DNA from: Streptomyces huiliensis | GTDB lineage: Bacteria; Actinomycetota; Actinomycetes; Streptomycetales; Streptomycetaceae | Direction of reading: 5' to 3' | Length of the DNA stretch: 64,000 bases | NCBI RefSeq assembly: GCF_020037025.1 | Contig: NZ_JAIQLH010000006.1 | Coordinates: 19,076 to 83,075 of the forward strand | Part shown: one piece after another, positions 19,308 to 27,526 of the stretch | How the letters are laid out: each line of letters opens with the position of its first letter | How positions within the stretch are numbered: the stretch's first letter is position 1 | Made by a program: the position numbers and the translations under genes | Notes under the pieces: generated by a model | Database searches by the model: none | The model's input: only the letters and a program-made list of their open reading frames with translations | Told to the model about the DNA's origin: nothing

Positions 19308-20213
19308 TCACCCCTCCTCGTCGGCCCGCACCAGCTCCAGCAGCCGCCCCAGCCGCTCGTGCGTCTCCTCGTCGGCCGGGGTGAAGACGAGCACCCGGGT
19401 GCCGGGGTGCGGCCCGGTCCACAGGTTGGTGTGGTCGAGGTTGAGCAGCCCCACCCTGGCCTGCCGGAAGGTGCGCTTCCGGTTGGCGGTGGGCGGGATC
19501 ACCTCATGCCGCTCCCACAGCTCCCGGAACTCGGGCGACGCGTCCCGCAGCCGCTTGAGCAGGCACTTCCAGGCCGGTTCCGCGAGGTGGTCGGCCATCG
19601 CGGCGCGGAACTTCGCCGCCATGGCCCGCTTCGCGTCGTCCCGGTCGAGCGCGTCGGCGTACCAGGTCTCGTTGGTGAAGTGCAGCCAGAGGCAGTTGCG
19701 GTCCTCGGGCGGCAGGGCGTCGAGGTCGCAGATGAGCTGCCGGTACGTGCGGTTGTACGCCAGGATGTCGTAGCGCGCGTTCTGCACGCAGGCGGGGAAC
19801 GGCTCCAGCCGCTCCAGCATCAGGCGCAGCCCGGGCGGGACGCCGGTGGGCTCGGCGTTGGGGGCCGGGTCCGAGACGTTGCCGAGGGCGAAGAGGTGCG
19901 CGCGCTCGGCGCGGTCGAGCAGCAGCGCGCGGGCGACGGCGTCGAGGACCTGGGCGGAGACCTGGATGTCCCGGCCCTGTTCGAGCCAGGTGTACCAGGT
20001 GACGCCCACGGCGGCGCGCAGGGCGACCTCCTCCCTACGGAGCCCGGGCGTCCGCCGGCGGCGGCCGCGCGGCAGGCCGACCTGTTCGGGGGTGATGCGC
20101 TCGCGGCGGCTGCGGAGGAAGGCCGCGAGCTCGGCGCGGCGGGCCGCGTCGTCGATGCCGCGGGGTCCGTCGTCGAGGGCGGCGGCCGGCGACTCCGGCA
20201 CCATCGTGGTCAT
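19308..20213 (-). CDS. XRE-family regulator with MmyB-like ligand domain
   Basis: Helix-turn-helix regulator of about 301 aa. The N-terminal HTH region contains RRRTPGLRREEVALRAAVGVTWYTWLEQGRDIQVSAQVLDAVARALLL (split here by eye over about 60-110), the diagnostic core of the MmyB-like class. The C-terminal ~170 aa are the MmyB-like ligand-binding PAS-type domain, which in a structurally characterised relative binds a fatty acid (family knowledge). The start is uncertain between ATG 20213 (GGAGG only 1 nt away) and ATG 20204. Divergent from an MFS exporter, with an inverted repeat in the intergenic region, so it probably controls that exporter. Confidence 0.88.
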   Translation of the reverse strand: MTTMVPESPAAALDDGPRGIDDAARRAELAAFLRSRRERITPEQVGLPRGRRRRTPGLRREEVALRAAVGVTWYTWLEQGRDIQVSAQVLDAVARALLLDRAERAHLFALGNVSDPAPNAEPTGVPPGLRLMLERLEPFPACVQNARYDILAYNRTYRQLICDLDALPPEDRNCLWLHFTNETWYADALDRDDAKRAMAAKFRAAMADHLAEPAWKCLLKRLRDASPEFRELWERHEVIPPTANRKRTFRQARVGLLNLDHTNLWTGPHPGTRVLVFTPADEETHERLGRLLELVRADEEG

Positions 20214-20269
20214 GCCTCCAGCCTGCGGTACGGGCGGACCGCTGTCAGGCCCGTCACCGGGTAGTCCTT

Positions 20270-20295
20270 GTACCAGGATAAAAGCTCTCTGGTAC
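20270..20295. promoter_or_regulatory. inverted repeat GTACCAG-N12-CTGGTAC, probable operator
   Basis: Perfect 7-bp arms (20270-20276 and 20289-20295) with a 12-bp AT-rich spacer, midway between the divergent XRE and MFS genes. Likely binding site of the XRE regulator (inference). Confidence 0.65.
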
Positions 20296-20324
20296 CAGGG
20301 TGCGGATTGCGCCATCGTCGTCGT

Positions 20325-21800
20325 GTGAACGAAGCACGCGCAGCCGATGAGATACCCGCCCCGACTCCGACACCCTCTGCCTCCCCCTCGACCTCTTCCG
20401 CTCCCTCCGCCACGGGCGCCGCGGCGCTCGGCACCGGCGGCCTCGTCACGGTGCTCCTCGGCGCCGCCCTACCGCTGGTGGACTTCTTCATCGTCAACGT
20501 CGCCCTGCCCGCCATCGACCGCGATCTGCACGCCGGCCCGGCCGTCCTGGAGATGGTCGTCGGCGGGTACGGCATCGCGTACGCCGTGCTGCTGGTGCTC
20601 GGCGGACGGCTGGGTGACATGGTGGGCCGGCGGCGGATGTTCCTCTGGGGAACGGCCGCGTTCGGCGTGACCTCCGTGGCGTGCGGTCTGGCGCCGGACG
20701 CCTGGAGCCTGGTGGCCGCCCGCGTCGCCCAGGGCGCCGCTTCGGCGCTGCTGCTGCCGCAGGCCCTGGCCACGATCCAGGCGGCGACGCACGGCGAGCG
20801 GCGCACCCGCGCGATGAGCCTCTACAGCGCCACCGCCGGCGTGTCGAGCGTGATCGGCCAGATGCTCGGCGGCTTCCTGGTCTCGGCCGACATCGCCGGT
20901 TCCGGCTGGCGCCCGATCTTCCTGGTCAACGCCCCGCTCTCGGTGCTGGCGCTGCTGATGGCGGCGCGGCTGATCCCCGAGACCCGGTCGGACCGGCCGA
21001 CCCGGGTGGACGGCGCGGGCACCGTCCTGCTGTCGGTGGCCCTGGCCTCGCTGCTGCTGCCGCTCACGGAGGGGCGCTCGACCGGGTGGCCGGTGTGGTC
21101 CTGGGTGCTGCTGGGCCTGTTCCCGTTCGCCGCGGCGGCGTTCTGGACGGTGGAACGGCGGCTGGAGGCCGCCGGACGGACCCCGCTGGTGCCGCCGTCG
21201 CTGCTGCGGGTCCGCTCGGTCCGCAGCGGCCTGGCGGTCCTGGTGCCCTTCTCGCTGGGCTGGGGCGGCTACATGTTCGTGCTGGCCGTGGTGTTCCAGG
21301 AGGGGCTGCGGCTGAACCCCACCGAGGCGGGGATCGCCCTGGCGCCGATGTGCGTGGCCTTCTTCGTGGGCTCGCTGCTGGGCCCCCGGCTGGGGGCCCG
21401 GTACGGACGCGCCGCGGTGACCGCCGGAACGCTGGTGCAGGGGGCGGGCCTGCTGGGGATGGCCCTGACCTTCTCCTGGGGCTGGGACGGCCTCGGCGTC
21501 TGGGGCCCGATGCCGGCCCTCGCGGTGCAGGGACTGGGCCAGGGCCTGCTGCTGCCGCCCACGCTGCGGGCGGTGCTGAGCGAGGTGCCGGCCGCGCAGG
21601 CGGGGGTGGGCAGCGGGGTCATGGTCACCACGCAGCAGTCGTTCATGGCGCTGGGCGTGGCGACGCTCGGCTCGCTGTTCCTCTCGCTGTCGACGTCGAT
21701 GGGCGTGCGGGACGCGGTGGTGACGACGTTCGGGGTGCAGCTGGTGGCGGTGGCGGCGACCGTGGTGCTGAGTACGCGGCTGCCGAGGACGATGCGCTGA
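20325..21800 (+). CDS. MFS multidrug exporter (DHA2, 14 TM)
   Basis: Drug:H+ antiporter-2 family exporter, 491 aa from GTG 20325. An unstructured Pro/Ser/Thr-rich N-terminus of about 40 aa is followed by about 14 membrane segments. TM1 carries LPLVDFFIVNVALPAI (motif D1-like) and the loop after TM2 has LGGRLGDMVGRRRMFLWG (MFS motif A). Motif C-like glycine-rich helices follow (SVIGQMLGGFLVS). No SD is visible. Divergent from an MmyB-like XRE regulator; the module recurs at 61-64 kb. The substrate is unknown. Confidence 0.9.
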   Translation: MNEARAADEIPAPTPTPSASPSTSSAPSATGAAALGTGGLVTVLLGAALPLVDFFIVNVALPAIDRDLHAGPAVLEMVVGGYGIAYAVLLVLGGRLGDMVGRRRMFLWGTAAFGVTSVACGLAPDAWSLVAARVAQGAASALLLPQALATIQAATHGERRTRAMSLYSATAGVSSVIGQMLGGFLVSADIAGSGWRPIFLVNAPLSVLALLMAARLIPETRSDRPTRVDGAGTVLLSVALASLLLPLTEGRSTGWPVWSWVLLGLFPFAAAAFWTVERRLEAAGRTPLVPPSLLRVRSVRSGLAVLVPFSLGWGGYMFVLAVVFQEGLRLNPTEAGIALAPMCVAFFVGSLLGPRLGARYGRAAVTAGTLVQGAGLLGMALTFSWGWDGLGVWGPMPALAVQGLGQGLLLPPTLRAVLSEVPAAQAGVGSGVMVTTQQSFMALGVATLGSLFLSLSTSMGVRDAVVTTFGVQLVAVAATVVLSTRLPRTMR

Positions 21801-21849
21801 GGGGGCGGGGTGGCGGCGCGCACGCCGTCACGGGAGGCAGGATGACACG

Positions 21850-21885
21850 CATCGAATGACAGATATTGAAATCTGTCATTCGATG
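21850..21885. promoter_or_regulatory. 15-bp perfect inverted repeat, operator-like
   Basis: Arms CATCGAATGACAGAT (21850-21864) and ATCTGTCATTCGATG (21871-21885) around ATTGAA. Strikingly AT-rich for this genome. It lies 54 bp before the aldo/keto reductase start, so it fits an operator for a TetR-type repressor; the TetR gene at 23089 is the obvious candidate (inference). It could alternatively be a terminator of the MFS gene, but the weak stem argues against that. Confidence 0.7.
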
Positions 21886-21938
21886 TGCCACTCTGATGGT
21901 GTCCTCCTCCCGCCCCTCTCCCTCGTGAAGGAGTCCCC

Positions 21939-22943
21939 GTGCTGCACCGCACCCTCGGCACCGCCGGCCCCCAGGTCTCCGCCCTCGGCCTCGGCTGCAT
22001 GGGCATGTCCGCCCTCTACGGCGAGGCCGACCGGACCGAGTCGATCGCCACCATCCACGCCGCCCTGGACGCGGGCGTCACCCTGCTCGACACCGGCGAC
22101 TTCTACGCCATGGGCCACAACGAGCTGCTGATCGGCGAGGCGCTGCGCACCGCCCCCGCCGCCCACCGCGAACGGGCGCTCACCAGCGTCAAGTTCGGCG
22201 CCCTGCGCGACCCGGACGGCGGCTGGTCCGGCTACGACGGCCGCCCGGCGGCGGTGAGGAACTTCGCCGCGTACTCCCTCCAGCGCCTGGGCGTCGACCA
22301 CATCGACATCTACCGGATCGCCCGCGTCGACCCCGACGTGCCGATCGAGGAGACCGTCGGCGCCATCGCCGAGCTCGTCGAGGCCGGCCACGTCCGCCAC
22401 ATCGGCCTGTCCGAGGTGAACGCGGACACCCTGCGCCGGGCCGCCGCCGTCGCCCCGATCTCCGACCTCCAGATCGAGTACTCGCTGATCTCGCGCGGCA
22501 TCGAGGACCTCATCCTCCCGACCGCCCGCGAGCTGGGCATCGGCGTGACCGCCTACGGCGTCCTCTCCCGCGGCCTGATCAGCGGCCACTTCGGCCGCGA
22601 CCGCAAGCTCGCCGCCAATGACTTCCGCGGCGTGAGCCCGCGCTTCCAGGGCGAGAACCTCCAGCGCAACCTGGACCTGGTCGACGCCCTCCGCAAGGTC
22701 GCCGAGCAGCGGGGCGCCACCGTCGCCCAGACGGCCATCGCCTGGGTCCTGGCCCAGGGCGCCGACATCGTCCCCCTGGTCGGCGCCCGCACCAGGGAGC
22801 GGCTCACCGAGGCGCTCGGCGCGCTGGACGTCACCCTGGGCGCCGATGACCTCGCCGCCATCGAGGCGGCCGTCCCCGCCGACGCGGCGGCGGGCGAGCG
22901 CTACCCGGCGGACCAGATGGCGCACTTGGACAGCGAGCGGTGA
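21939..22943 (+). CDS. aldo/keto reductase
   Basis: NADPH-dependent reductase with TIM-barrel fold, 334 aa, family length (AKR13/YakC-like). Motifs: LGLGCMGMSALYG at 16-28, DTGDFYAMGHNELLIGEAL at about 51-69 with the catalytic Asp and Tyr, a Lys in TSVKFGALRD (about 87), QIEYSLISRGIEDLILP (about 178) and the cofactor loop PLVGARTRERL (about 280). GTG start with AAGGAG 6 nt upstream. A strong inverted repeat precedes it and a TetR gene follows on the same strand, so induction by a small molecule is likely. Confidence 0.92.
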   Translation: MLHRTLGTAGPQVSALGLGCMGMSALYGEADRTESIATIHAALDAGVTLLDTGDFYAMGHNELLIGEALRTAPAAHRERALTSVKFGALRDPDGGWSGYDGRPAAVRNFAAYSLQRLGVDHIDIYRIARVDPDVPIEETVGAIAELVEAGHVRHIGLSEVNADTLRRAAAVAPISDLQIEYSLISRGIEDLILPTARELGIGVTAYGVLSRGLISGHFGRDRKLAANDFRGVSPRFQGENLQRNLDLVDALRKVAEQRGATVAQTAIAWVLAQGADIVPLVGARTRERLTEALGALDVTLGADDLAAIEAAVPADAAAGERYPADQMAHLDSER

Positions 22944-23088
22944 GCCGGGGGCGGGGGGCCGCCCGGCACCGGGGACCGGCGGCCCGGTGCCGCCTCCCGG
23001 GACTGCGCCCCGCACGTCCCGGACGCGTCCCCGGCCGGGTACGGTCGTCCCAGGCGCGCCGGCGCCTGAGGAAAGGACCCGTACCGAC

Positions 23089-23673
23089 ATGCCGCCCGAG
23101 CCCCTGACCCAAGACCGCATCCTCGAAGCCACCGAGGAGGTCCTGCGCCGCTTCGGCCCGGCCAAGGCCACCGTCGTCGACGTCGCCCGCGCGCTCGGCG
23201 TCAGTCACGGCAGCGTCTACCGGCACTTCGGCAGCAAGGCCGCCCTCCGCGAGGCCGTCACGGAGCGCTGGCTCGACCAGTCCCACGCGGCCCTGTCCGC
23301 GATCGCCTCCGCCGACACCCCCGCCGAGCGCCGCCTGCGCGACTGGCTGACCGCCCTCTTCACCGCCAAGCGCCGCAAGGCGGGCGACGACCCCGAGCTG
23401 TTCGCCACCTACATGGTCCTGGTCGGCGAGAACAGCACCACGGTCGAACGGCACGTCGCGACGATGGTCGGCCAGCTCGCCGGCATCCTCCGCGACGGCA
23501 CGGAGCGCGGCGAGTTCACCCTCCCCGACCCCGACCGCACCGCCCGCGCCGTCTGGGACGCCACCAACCGCTTCCACGACCCCGCCTACGCACCCGAATG
23601 GTCCGACCCGGACATCGACACCGCCTTCGACACGGTCTGCGGCCTGGTGCTGCACGGGTTGCGCGGGTCATAG
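23089..23673 (+). CDS. TetR/AcrR-family regulator
   Basis: 194 aa, standard TetR length. The N-terminal HTH includes DVARALGVSHGSVYRHFGSKAALREAV at about 24-50. The C-terminal ~130 aa form the ligand/dimer domain, with a family-like DPELFATYMVLVGEN helix. ATG 23089 is preceded by GAAAGG at slightly long spacing. It follows the aldo/keto reductase by about 145 bp and probably regulates it through the inverted repeat at 21850 (inference). Confidence 0.9.
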   Translation: MPPEPLTQDRILEATEEVLRRFGPAKATVVDVARALGVSHGSVYRHFGSKAALREAVTERWLDQSHAALSAIASADTPAERRLRDWLTALFTAKRRKAGDDPELFATYMVLVGENSTTVERHVATMVGQLAGILRDGTERGEFTLPDPDRTARAVWDATNRFHDPAYAPEWSDPDIDTAFDTVCGLVLHGLRGS

Positions 23674-23696
23674 GTCGCGGAGGTACCAGGTTGCTC

Positions 23697-23741
23697 GGGT
23701 AATAGGTACGTGGGTAACAGGTGCGTGGGTAATACACCAAT
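23697..23741. repeat. 15-bp direct repeat (GGGTAAYAGGTRCGT) x2.6
   Basis: Units at 23697-23711, 23712-23726 and a partial third from 23727, downstream of the TetR stop and upstream of the WXG100 locus. AT-richer than the surroundings; could be a regulatory or transcription-terminating element. Unassigned. Confidence 0.75.
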
Positions 23742-23775
23742 CTTGACGATTCCCTGACGCCTCGATGACGCGCCC

Positions 23776-23808
23776 TTGATAGACCTGCGCCACTCGCCTT
23801 CCTAGGCT
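23776..23808 (+). promoter_or_regulatory. possible promoter of the WXG100 locus
   Basis: TTGATA (23776-23781) and TAGGCT (23803-23808) resemble vegetative -35 and -10 hexamers, with a 21-bp spacer that is longer than ideal, about 45 bp before the first gene. Confidence 0.4.
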
Positions 23809-23851
23809 GATCTTCTGCCTCAATTCACCCTCCCGGCAGGAGAGTTACACC

Positions 23852-24178
23852 GTGAGTACGCCCACGCCCGCCGATGACGACATAGTCCTCGCGCCGGCGC
23901 GCCCCCGCCCGGCGGACGGCCGGCAGCAGACCGAGGACAAGGTCGAGTTCGAGACGCGGCGCGCCGCCGACGGGACCGACTGCGGGATGGCGTTCACCTC
24001 CGCCGAACGGCTCGTCTCCTGCCTCGGCCCCGACCAGCCGTGGGTGGCCCTGCCGCTCGGCGCGCTACGCCTCCTGTGCGGCGAGGCGGGCGTACCCCGC
24101 GTGATCGTGGATCCGCCGACCGCCCCCGCCTCGGCGGGACTGTCCCCCCGGGACGAGCGGGAGGCCCTCCATGGCTGA
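23852..24178 (+). CDS. SAV_915-family / SseB-like small protein
   Basis: 108 aa. The core (KVEFETRRAADGT, DCGMAFTSAERLVSCLGP, QPWVALPLGALRLLCGEAGV) resembles the SAV_915 family, small SseB-N-like proteins that accompany WXG100 genes in Streptomyces. The GTG start has GGCAGGAGAG upstream. First gene of the locus; its stop overlaps the next start by 8 bp, so it is translated with the WXG-type proteins. The role is unknown, possibly a chaperone or adaptor (inference). Confidence 0.75.
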   Translation: MSTPTPADDDIVLAPARPRPADGRQQTEDKVEFETRRAADGTDCGMAFTSAERLVSCLGPDQPWVALPLGALRLLCGEAGVPRVIVDPPTAPASAGLSPRDEREALHG

Positions 24179-24476
24179 CCGGCTCAAGGCCACGGTCGAG
24201 CACATCGACGACGCGGGCAGGGGGTTCCATCGGGAGGCCCTGCACCTCGGCGAGTTCAAGCACCTCGCCTCCCCGCCGACTCCGGGCGTCGGCGACGCCG
24301 CCCTGAGTTCGGCCCTGCTGCAGCTCAGTGAGGCGTTCGGCATCGGCCACGAGCTGCTGACGAACCTGGTGACCAAGCACGGCGGCAACCTGCAGTCCGC
24401 CGCGAGCGATTACCAGAACCAGGACATCGACACCGGGAAGATCCTCAACGACCTGATGGGCAAGGTGTCGAAGTGA
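24171..24476 (+). CDS. small helical ESX/WXG100-related protein
   Basis: 101 aa, predicted mainly helical (MADRLKATVEHIDDAGRGFH..., LSSALLQLSEAFGIGHELLTNLV), with no WXG motif. Length, helicity and the overlap with the next gene (stop 24476, next start 24473) match the small partner proteins encoded with type VII secretion effectors, which form heterodimers with the effector N-terminus. No signal peptide. The assignment is from context and shape rather than a diagnostic motif. Confidence 0.7.
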   Translation: MADRLKATVEHIDDAGRGFHREALHLGEFKHLASPPTPGVGDAALSSALLQLSEAFGIGHELLTNLVTKHGGNLQSAASDYQNQDIDTGKILNDLMGKVSK

Positions 24477-25744
24477 TCGACGACGACCTCGCCGGCCTCA
24501 AGAAGGTCGCCACGGACTACACGTCGGCCACCGAGAAGTACGACACCACCTCCAAGGTCCTCGACAAGAAGGTCAGCAGCGTCGTCCACGAGGCCGGCTG
24601 GACCGGCGACGGCGCGGACGCCTTCCAGACGGTGTGGGGCCACGACAGCACCATCGGCGCGGCGCTGGCCGAGGCCATGTCGCAGGTGTCGGACGTGGTC
24701 ACCGTCCTCTCCGAGGAGCTGGCGAAGGCGAAGAGCGACCTGGGCGACGTCCAGGACACGGCCCGCGCGGCCGGCCTGACCCTCGACAGCCAGGGCGGCG
24801 CCACGGGCAAGGCGGACCAGAAGGCGGAACTGGACGCGTACCAGAAGGGACGGGACGCGGCGCTGAAGCGGGCGCAGGACGCACGTCAGCTGGCGACGGG
24901 GAGCCTGAACTCCGTACTCGACCAGATGCTCGGCAAGGGCAACCCGAACCAGTACAACGGCGCCGACTACTGCACGCTGTCGGAGGTCCTGCGGGGGCTG
25001 TACACGACGCCGGCCGCGCTGACCCAGGAGAGCACGAAGAAGCTGGAGGCGCTCAAGCAGAACGCCAAGGACCTGAAGCGCGAGGCGCGGAAGCTGCCCA
25101 AGGGCGGCGCCGAGTGGAACGAGAAACTGCAGCAGCGACGGGCCGCCAGGGCCGCGCTCAGCGACCAGCGCCTCCGGACCGCCTCCGTCGAAGGCTGGCA
25201 GAGCAAGGTCAAGGGCAGCGGCGCGGCGCGCGTCACGATCGGCGAGATCGCGGAGAACTACCGCGTGCGGGGAGCCGGCCCGATGGGCAAGTTCGGTGCG
25301 GTGAGCACCGGACTGACCGGCGCCATGGTCGGTTTCCAGATGTACGACGACCACCGGACCCGGGGCTGGTCGTACAAGGAGGCGTTCGCCCGGGACGCGG
25401 CCCCCGCGGCCGTGGGCATGGCCGCCGGCACCTACGCCGAGGGCGCGCTCGTCGGCATGGCCACCACCAACCCCGCGGTCGCCGCCGGCGTGGTGGCCGC
25501 CGTCGGCGTCGGCTACGGCGTGGGCACCTTTGGCTACGAACTGACCCACAACGCCCACTGGGGCAGCAACATCCACAAGTACGGTGTCGTGAACGGCATC
25601 GGCCACAGCTTCGCCGACGCGGGCAAGGCGTGGGTCGACAACGACGTCAAGGCCATGTGGCACAAGGGTGAGGACACCGCGAAGGCCGCCTGGCACAAGG
25701 GCTCGAGCGGCGTGAAGAAAGCCTGGCATGGCATCTTCGGCTGA
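24473..25744 (+). CDS. WXG100-type effector with glycine-zipper, putative pore-forming C-terminus
   Basis: 423 aa. The N-terminal ~100 aa form a WXG-like helical hairpin (EAGWTGDGADAF at about 40-51). A charged, helical, Lys/Gln-rich middle with coiled-coil character follows (about 105-280). At about 309-358 lies a Gly/Ala-rich hydrophobic stretch with Gly every few residues (AAGTYAEGALVGM, VAAVGVGYGVGTFG), a glycine-zipper pattern. The C-terminus holds three imperfect Trp-His-Lys-Gly repeats (MWHKGEDTAK, AWHKGSSGVK, AWHGIFG), cationic and amphipathic. No signal peptide. Compared with known type VII membrane-depolarising toxins (TspA, TelE), the architecture is similar; function is inferred. 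Two paralogous membrane proteins follow. Confidence 0.7.
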   Translation: MIDDDLAGLKKVATDYTSATEKYDTTSKVLDKKVSSVVHEAGWTGDGADAFQTVWGHDSTIGAALAEAMSQVSDVVTVLSEELAKAKSDLGDVQDTARAAGLTLDSQGGATGKADQKAELDAYQKGRDAALKRAQDARQLATGSLNSVLDQMLGKGNPNQYNGADYCTLSEVLRGLYTTPAALTQESTKKLEALKQNAKDLKREARKLPKGGAEWNEKLQQRRAARAALSDQRLRTASVEGWQSKVKGSGAARVTIGEIAENYRVRGAGPMGKFGAVSTGLTGAMVGFQMYDDHRTRGWSYKEAFARDAAPAAVGMAAGTYAEGALVGMATTNPAVAAGVVAAVGVGYGVGTFGYELTHNAHWGSNIHKYGVVNGIGHSFADAGKAWVDNDVKAMWHKGEDTAKAAWHKGSSGVKKAWHGIFG

Positions 25745-26225
25745 CGGCCGCCGCCGTGGTCGGGCCCCGGGCGGAACGCCCCGAGAGCTTCAGTTCGTCG
25801 GGACCACCTGGCTTCGTCGGGGGGCTCTCTACTGGTCACGCCGCATCAGGATGACGCTGGCATGGCTCCTGATCACCGCGCTGACGGCTGCGATGACGGT
25901 GGCGGTCGGCGTAGCGGCGGCCTCCGACGGCACCGTCCTGGCCGTCCTGGTGAGCCTCTACGCCGTGCTCTGCGGCGGCACCGCCTACGTGGTCACGCGG
26001 CACATCCGAACCATCGATCGCTTCGGTGTCATGGGCGGCGGGAATGCACGCTTCGGCAAGCGGTGGGACAAGGCCGCGACTGTGGCCATGGTGCTCGTAG
26101 GTGTCTCCGTCATCTTCTCCTTCCCGGTCGGCCTCGGCGCGGCCCTCCCTTACCTCGTTCGCAGCTGCGGTCGTTACGCTCCCGGCGAGCGCTATGAGCG
26201 CAGACGTTTCGGCCTGGAAGGTTGA
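25728..26225 (+). CDS. membrane protein, paralogue 1; candidate immunity protein
   Basis: 165 aa. After a cytoplasmic N-terminus with GTTWLRRGALYWSRRIRMT come about three to four hydrophobic segments (ITALTAAMTVAVGVAAA, VLAVLVSLYAVLCGG, VAMVLVGVSVIFSFPVGLG), ending LPYLVRSCGRYAPGERYERR. The start overlaps the effector stop by 17 bp, so production is coupled. Clearly paralogous to the product at 26955 (shared GTTW..RGA.YW.RR and RS.GRYA.GER). A polytopic membrane protein directly behind a putative pore-former is what an immunity protein would look like; this is inference. Confidence 0.72.
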   Translation: MASSADGRRRGRAPGGTPRELQFVGTTWLRRGALYWSRRIRMTLAWLLITALTAAMTVAVGVAAASDGTVLAVLVSLYAVLCGGTAYVVTRHIRTIDRFGVMGGGNARFGKRWDKAATVAMVLVGVSVIFSFPVGLGAALPYLVRSCGRYAPGERYERRRFGLEG

Positions 26226-26815
26226 TGACGGAGATGTCCAAGACGAAACGACGCCGCCCGCCCGTGGTGGCGCCTGGCCGACCGGGCCTGTCGGGCGCGG
26301 CGGTCCGCCTCGGCGGTCTCCTGTTCGTCGTGGCGGGTCTGGTGTTCGGGACGTTCGCCCTCGGTATCTCCGGTCATGCGTCGGGGGTGTGGGGAACCCG
26401 CGGGACCTTCGCCGTCGAGCAGTGCGAGCACCTGTCGAACACGCAGCGCGGCGGTGGCCGCGCGGCGGACACCGTCCACTGCTCGGGCACCTTCCGCCCC
26501 TCGGACGGCGGTCCGGCACGGAGCGGCCTCGACATCGACCGCGAATACGAGGCGGGGCGCCGCGTCACCGCCTCCTGCGACTTCTTCGGCACCTGCTACA
26601 AGGTGGACCGGGTGAACGCGTGCGGCTGGTTCTCCGGGCTTCTGGCCGCCCTGGTGCTGCTGTGCATCGGCGGACCGGGAGTCGTCCACGGCGCGGCCTG
26701 GCGGACGGAACGGTACGACCGGCCACGCGCGATCCAATGGCGCCTGGTCAAGGGCCTCTTCTGGACGTCCCTCGGCTTCCTGGCGCTGTTCGTGGTCCTG
26801 CGCTACGCGCTGTGA
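26225..26815 (+). CDS. membrane protein with extracytoplasmic Cys-containing loop
   Basis: 196 aa. A basic N-terminus is followed by a TM segment at about 25-48, an extracytoplasmic region with five Cys (EQCEH, VHCSG, SCDFFGTC, NACGW), a second TM at about 138-158 and a third at about 178-195. Family not recognised; similar proteins accompany WXG100 loci in Streptomyces. The start overlaps or abuts the stop of the preceding gene (TGATGACGG), so it belongs to the same operon. A TTG 3 nt earlier and an ATG at 26234 are alternative starts. Confidence 0.7.
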   Translation: MTEMSKTKRRRPPVVAPGRPGLSGAAVRLGGLLFVVAGLVFGTFALGISGHASGVWGTRGTFAVEQCEHLSNTQRGGGRAADTVHCSGTFRPSDGGPARSGLDIDREYEAGRRVTASCDFFGTCYKVDRVNACGWFSGLLAALVLLCIGGPGVVHGAAWRTERYDRPRAIQWRLVKGLFWTSLGFLALFVVLRYAL

Positions 26816-26954
26816 ACGGGTACGCCGAGCTCACGCGGCTCACGCGGCTCGCGTGGCCACATGGTGGCCTGCCGCCGGCGGTCCGCCGGCCGACCCGGTC
26901 GCCTTCTCTTCAGGGGACGCCGGGAGCGCGGCATCACCATCCGGACGCGGCCCT

Positions 26955-27470
26955 ATGACGAAGAAGAAGCGCCCGCGCAGGCACAACCGGCCTTCAGCGC
27001 CGGAGCCCCTCCCCGGCTACGGCACCACCTGGGTGGACCGGGGTGCGCCCTACTGGTGGCGCAGGGCCAAGTGGACGCTGTTCTGGCTGTTCCTGAGCCT
27101 GGTCTCGGGTGTCATGGGAGCCGGTTTCCTGTGGGGCATCGCCGAGGAAGGCCCCCTCGCCCTGGCGATCACCGCGCCCGTCGTCGTCACCCTGGGCGGC
27201 GTCACCGCTCATCTGACCATTCTGGAGATCCGCCGCGCCGACGGGGAGGACGTACCGGAGAGCCGGCTCCTGCGGATGAGCGCGGATACGGAGCACCTGC
27301 TGCTCATCGTGGCTGTCGTCCTGGCCGTGGCCCTCGCCTTGCTCGGAACGCTCGAAGTGGCGCTTTCTCCCATCCTCTTCTGCTTCGTCTTCCCCCACTT
27401 CATCCGCAGCCTCGGGCGCTATGCCCTCGGCGAGCGGGAGCACCGCGGTGAGCGGAAGCACCGCCGTTGA
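26955..27470 (+). CDS. membrane protein, paralogue 2; candidate immunity protein
   Basis: 171 aa, about four hydrophobic segments (TLFWLFLSLVSGVMGAG, ALAITAPVVVTLGGVTAHL, LLLIVAVVLAVALALL, VALSPILFCFVFPHFI). It shares the N-terminal GTTWVDRGAPYWWRRAKWT and C-terminal FIRSLGRYALGERE signatures with the protein at 25728, so the two are duplicated and diverged. The upstream 139-bp gap has a TCACGCGGC repeat and no gene. The Lys/Arg-rich ends flank the membrane core on the cytoplasmic side. A second paralogue next to one effector suggests immunity against diverged effectors (inference). Confidence 0.7.
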   Translation: MTKKKRPRRHNRPSAPEPLPGYGTTWVDRGAPYWWRRAKWTLFWLFLSLVSGVMGAGFLWGIAEEGPLALAITAPVVVTLGGVTAHLTILEIRRADGEDVPESRLLRMSADTEHLLLIVAVVLAVALALLGTLEVALSPILFCFVFPHFIRSLGRYALGEREHRGERKHRR

Positions 27471-27526
27471 GCAGGAGCACCGCCGGTAATCCGGGCACGG
27501 CTCCTGAGTCGCGCCGGACGGGTGCC

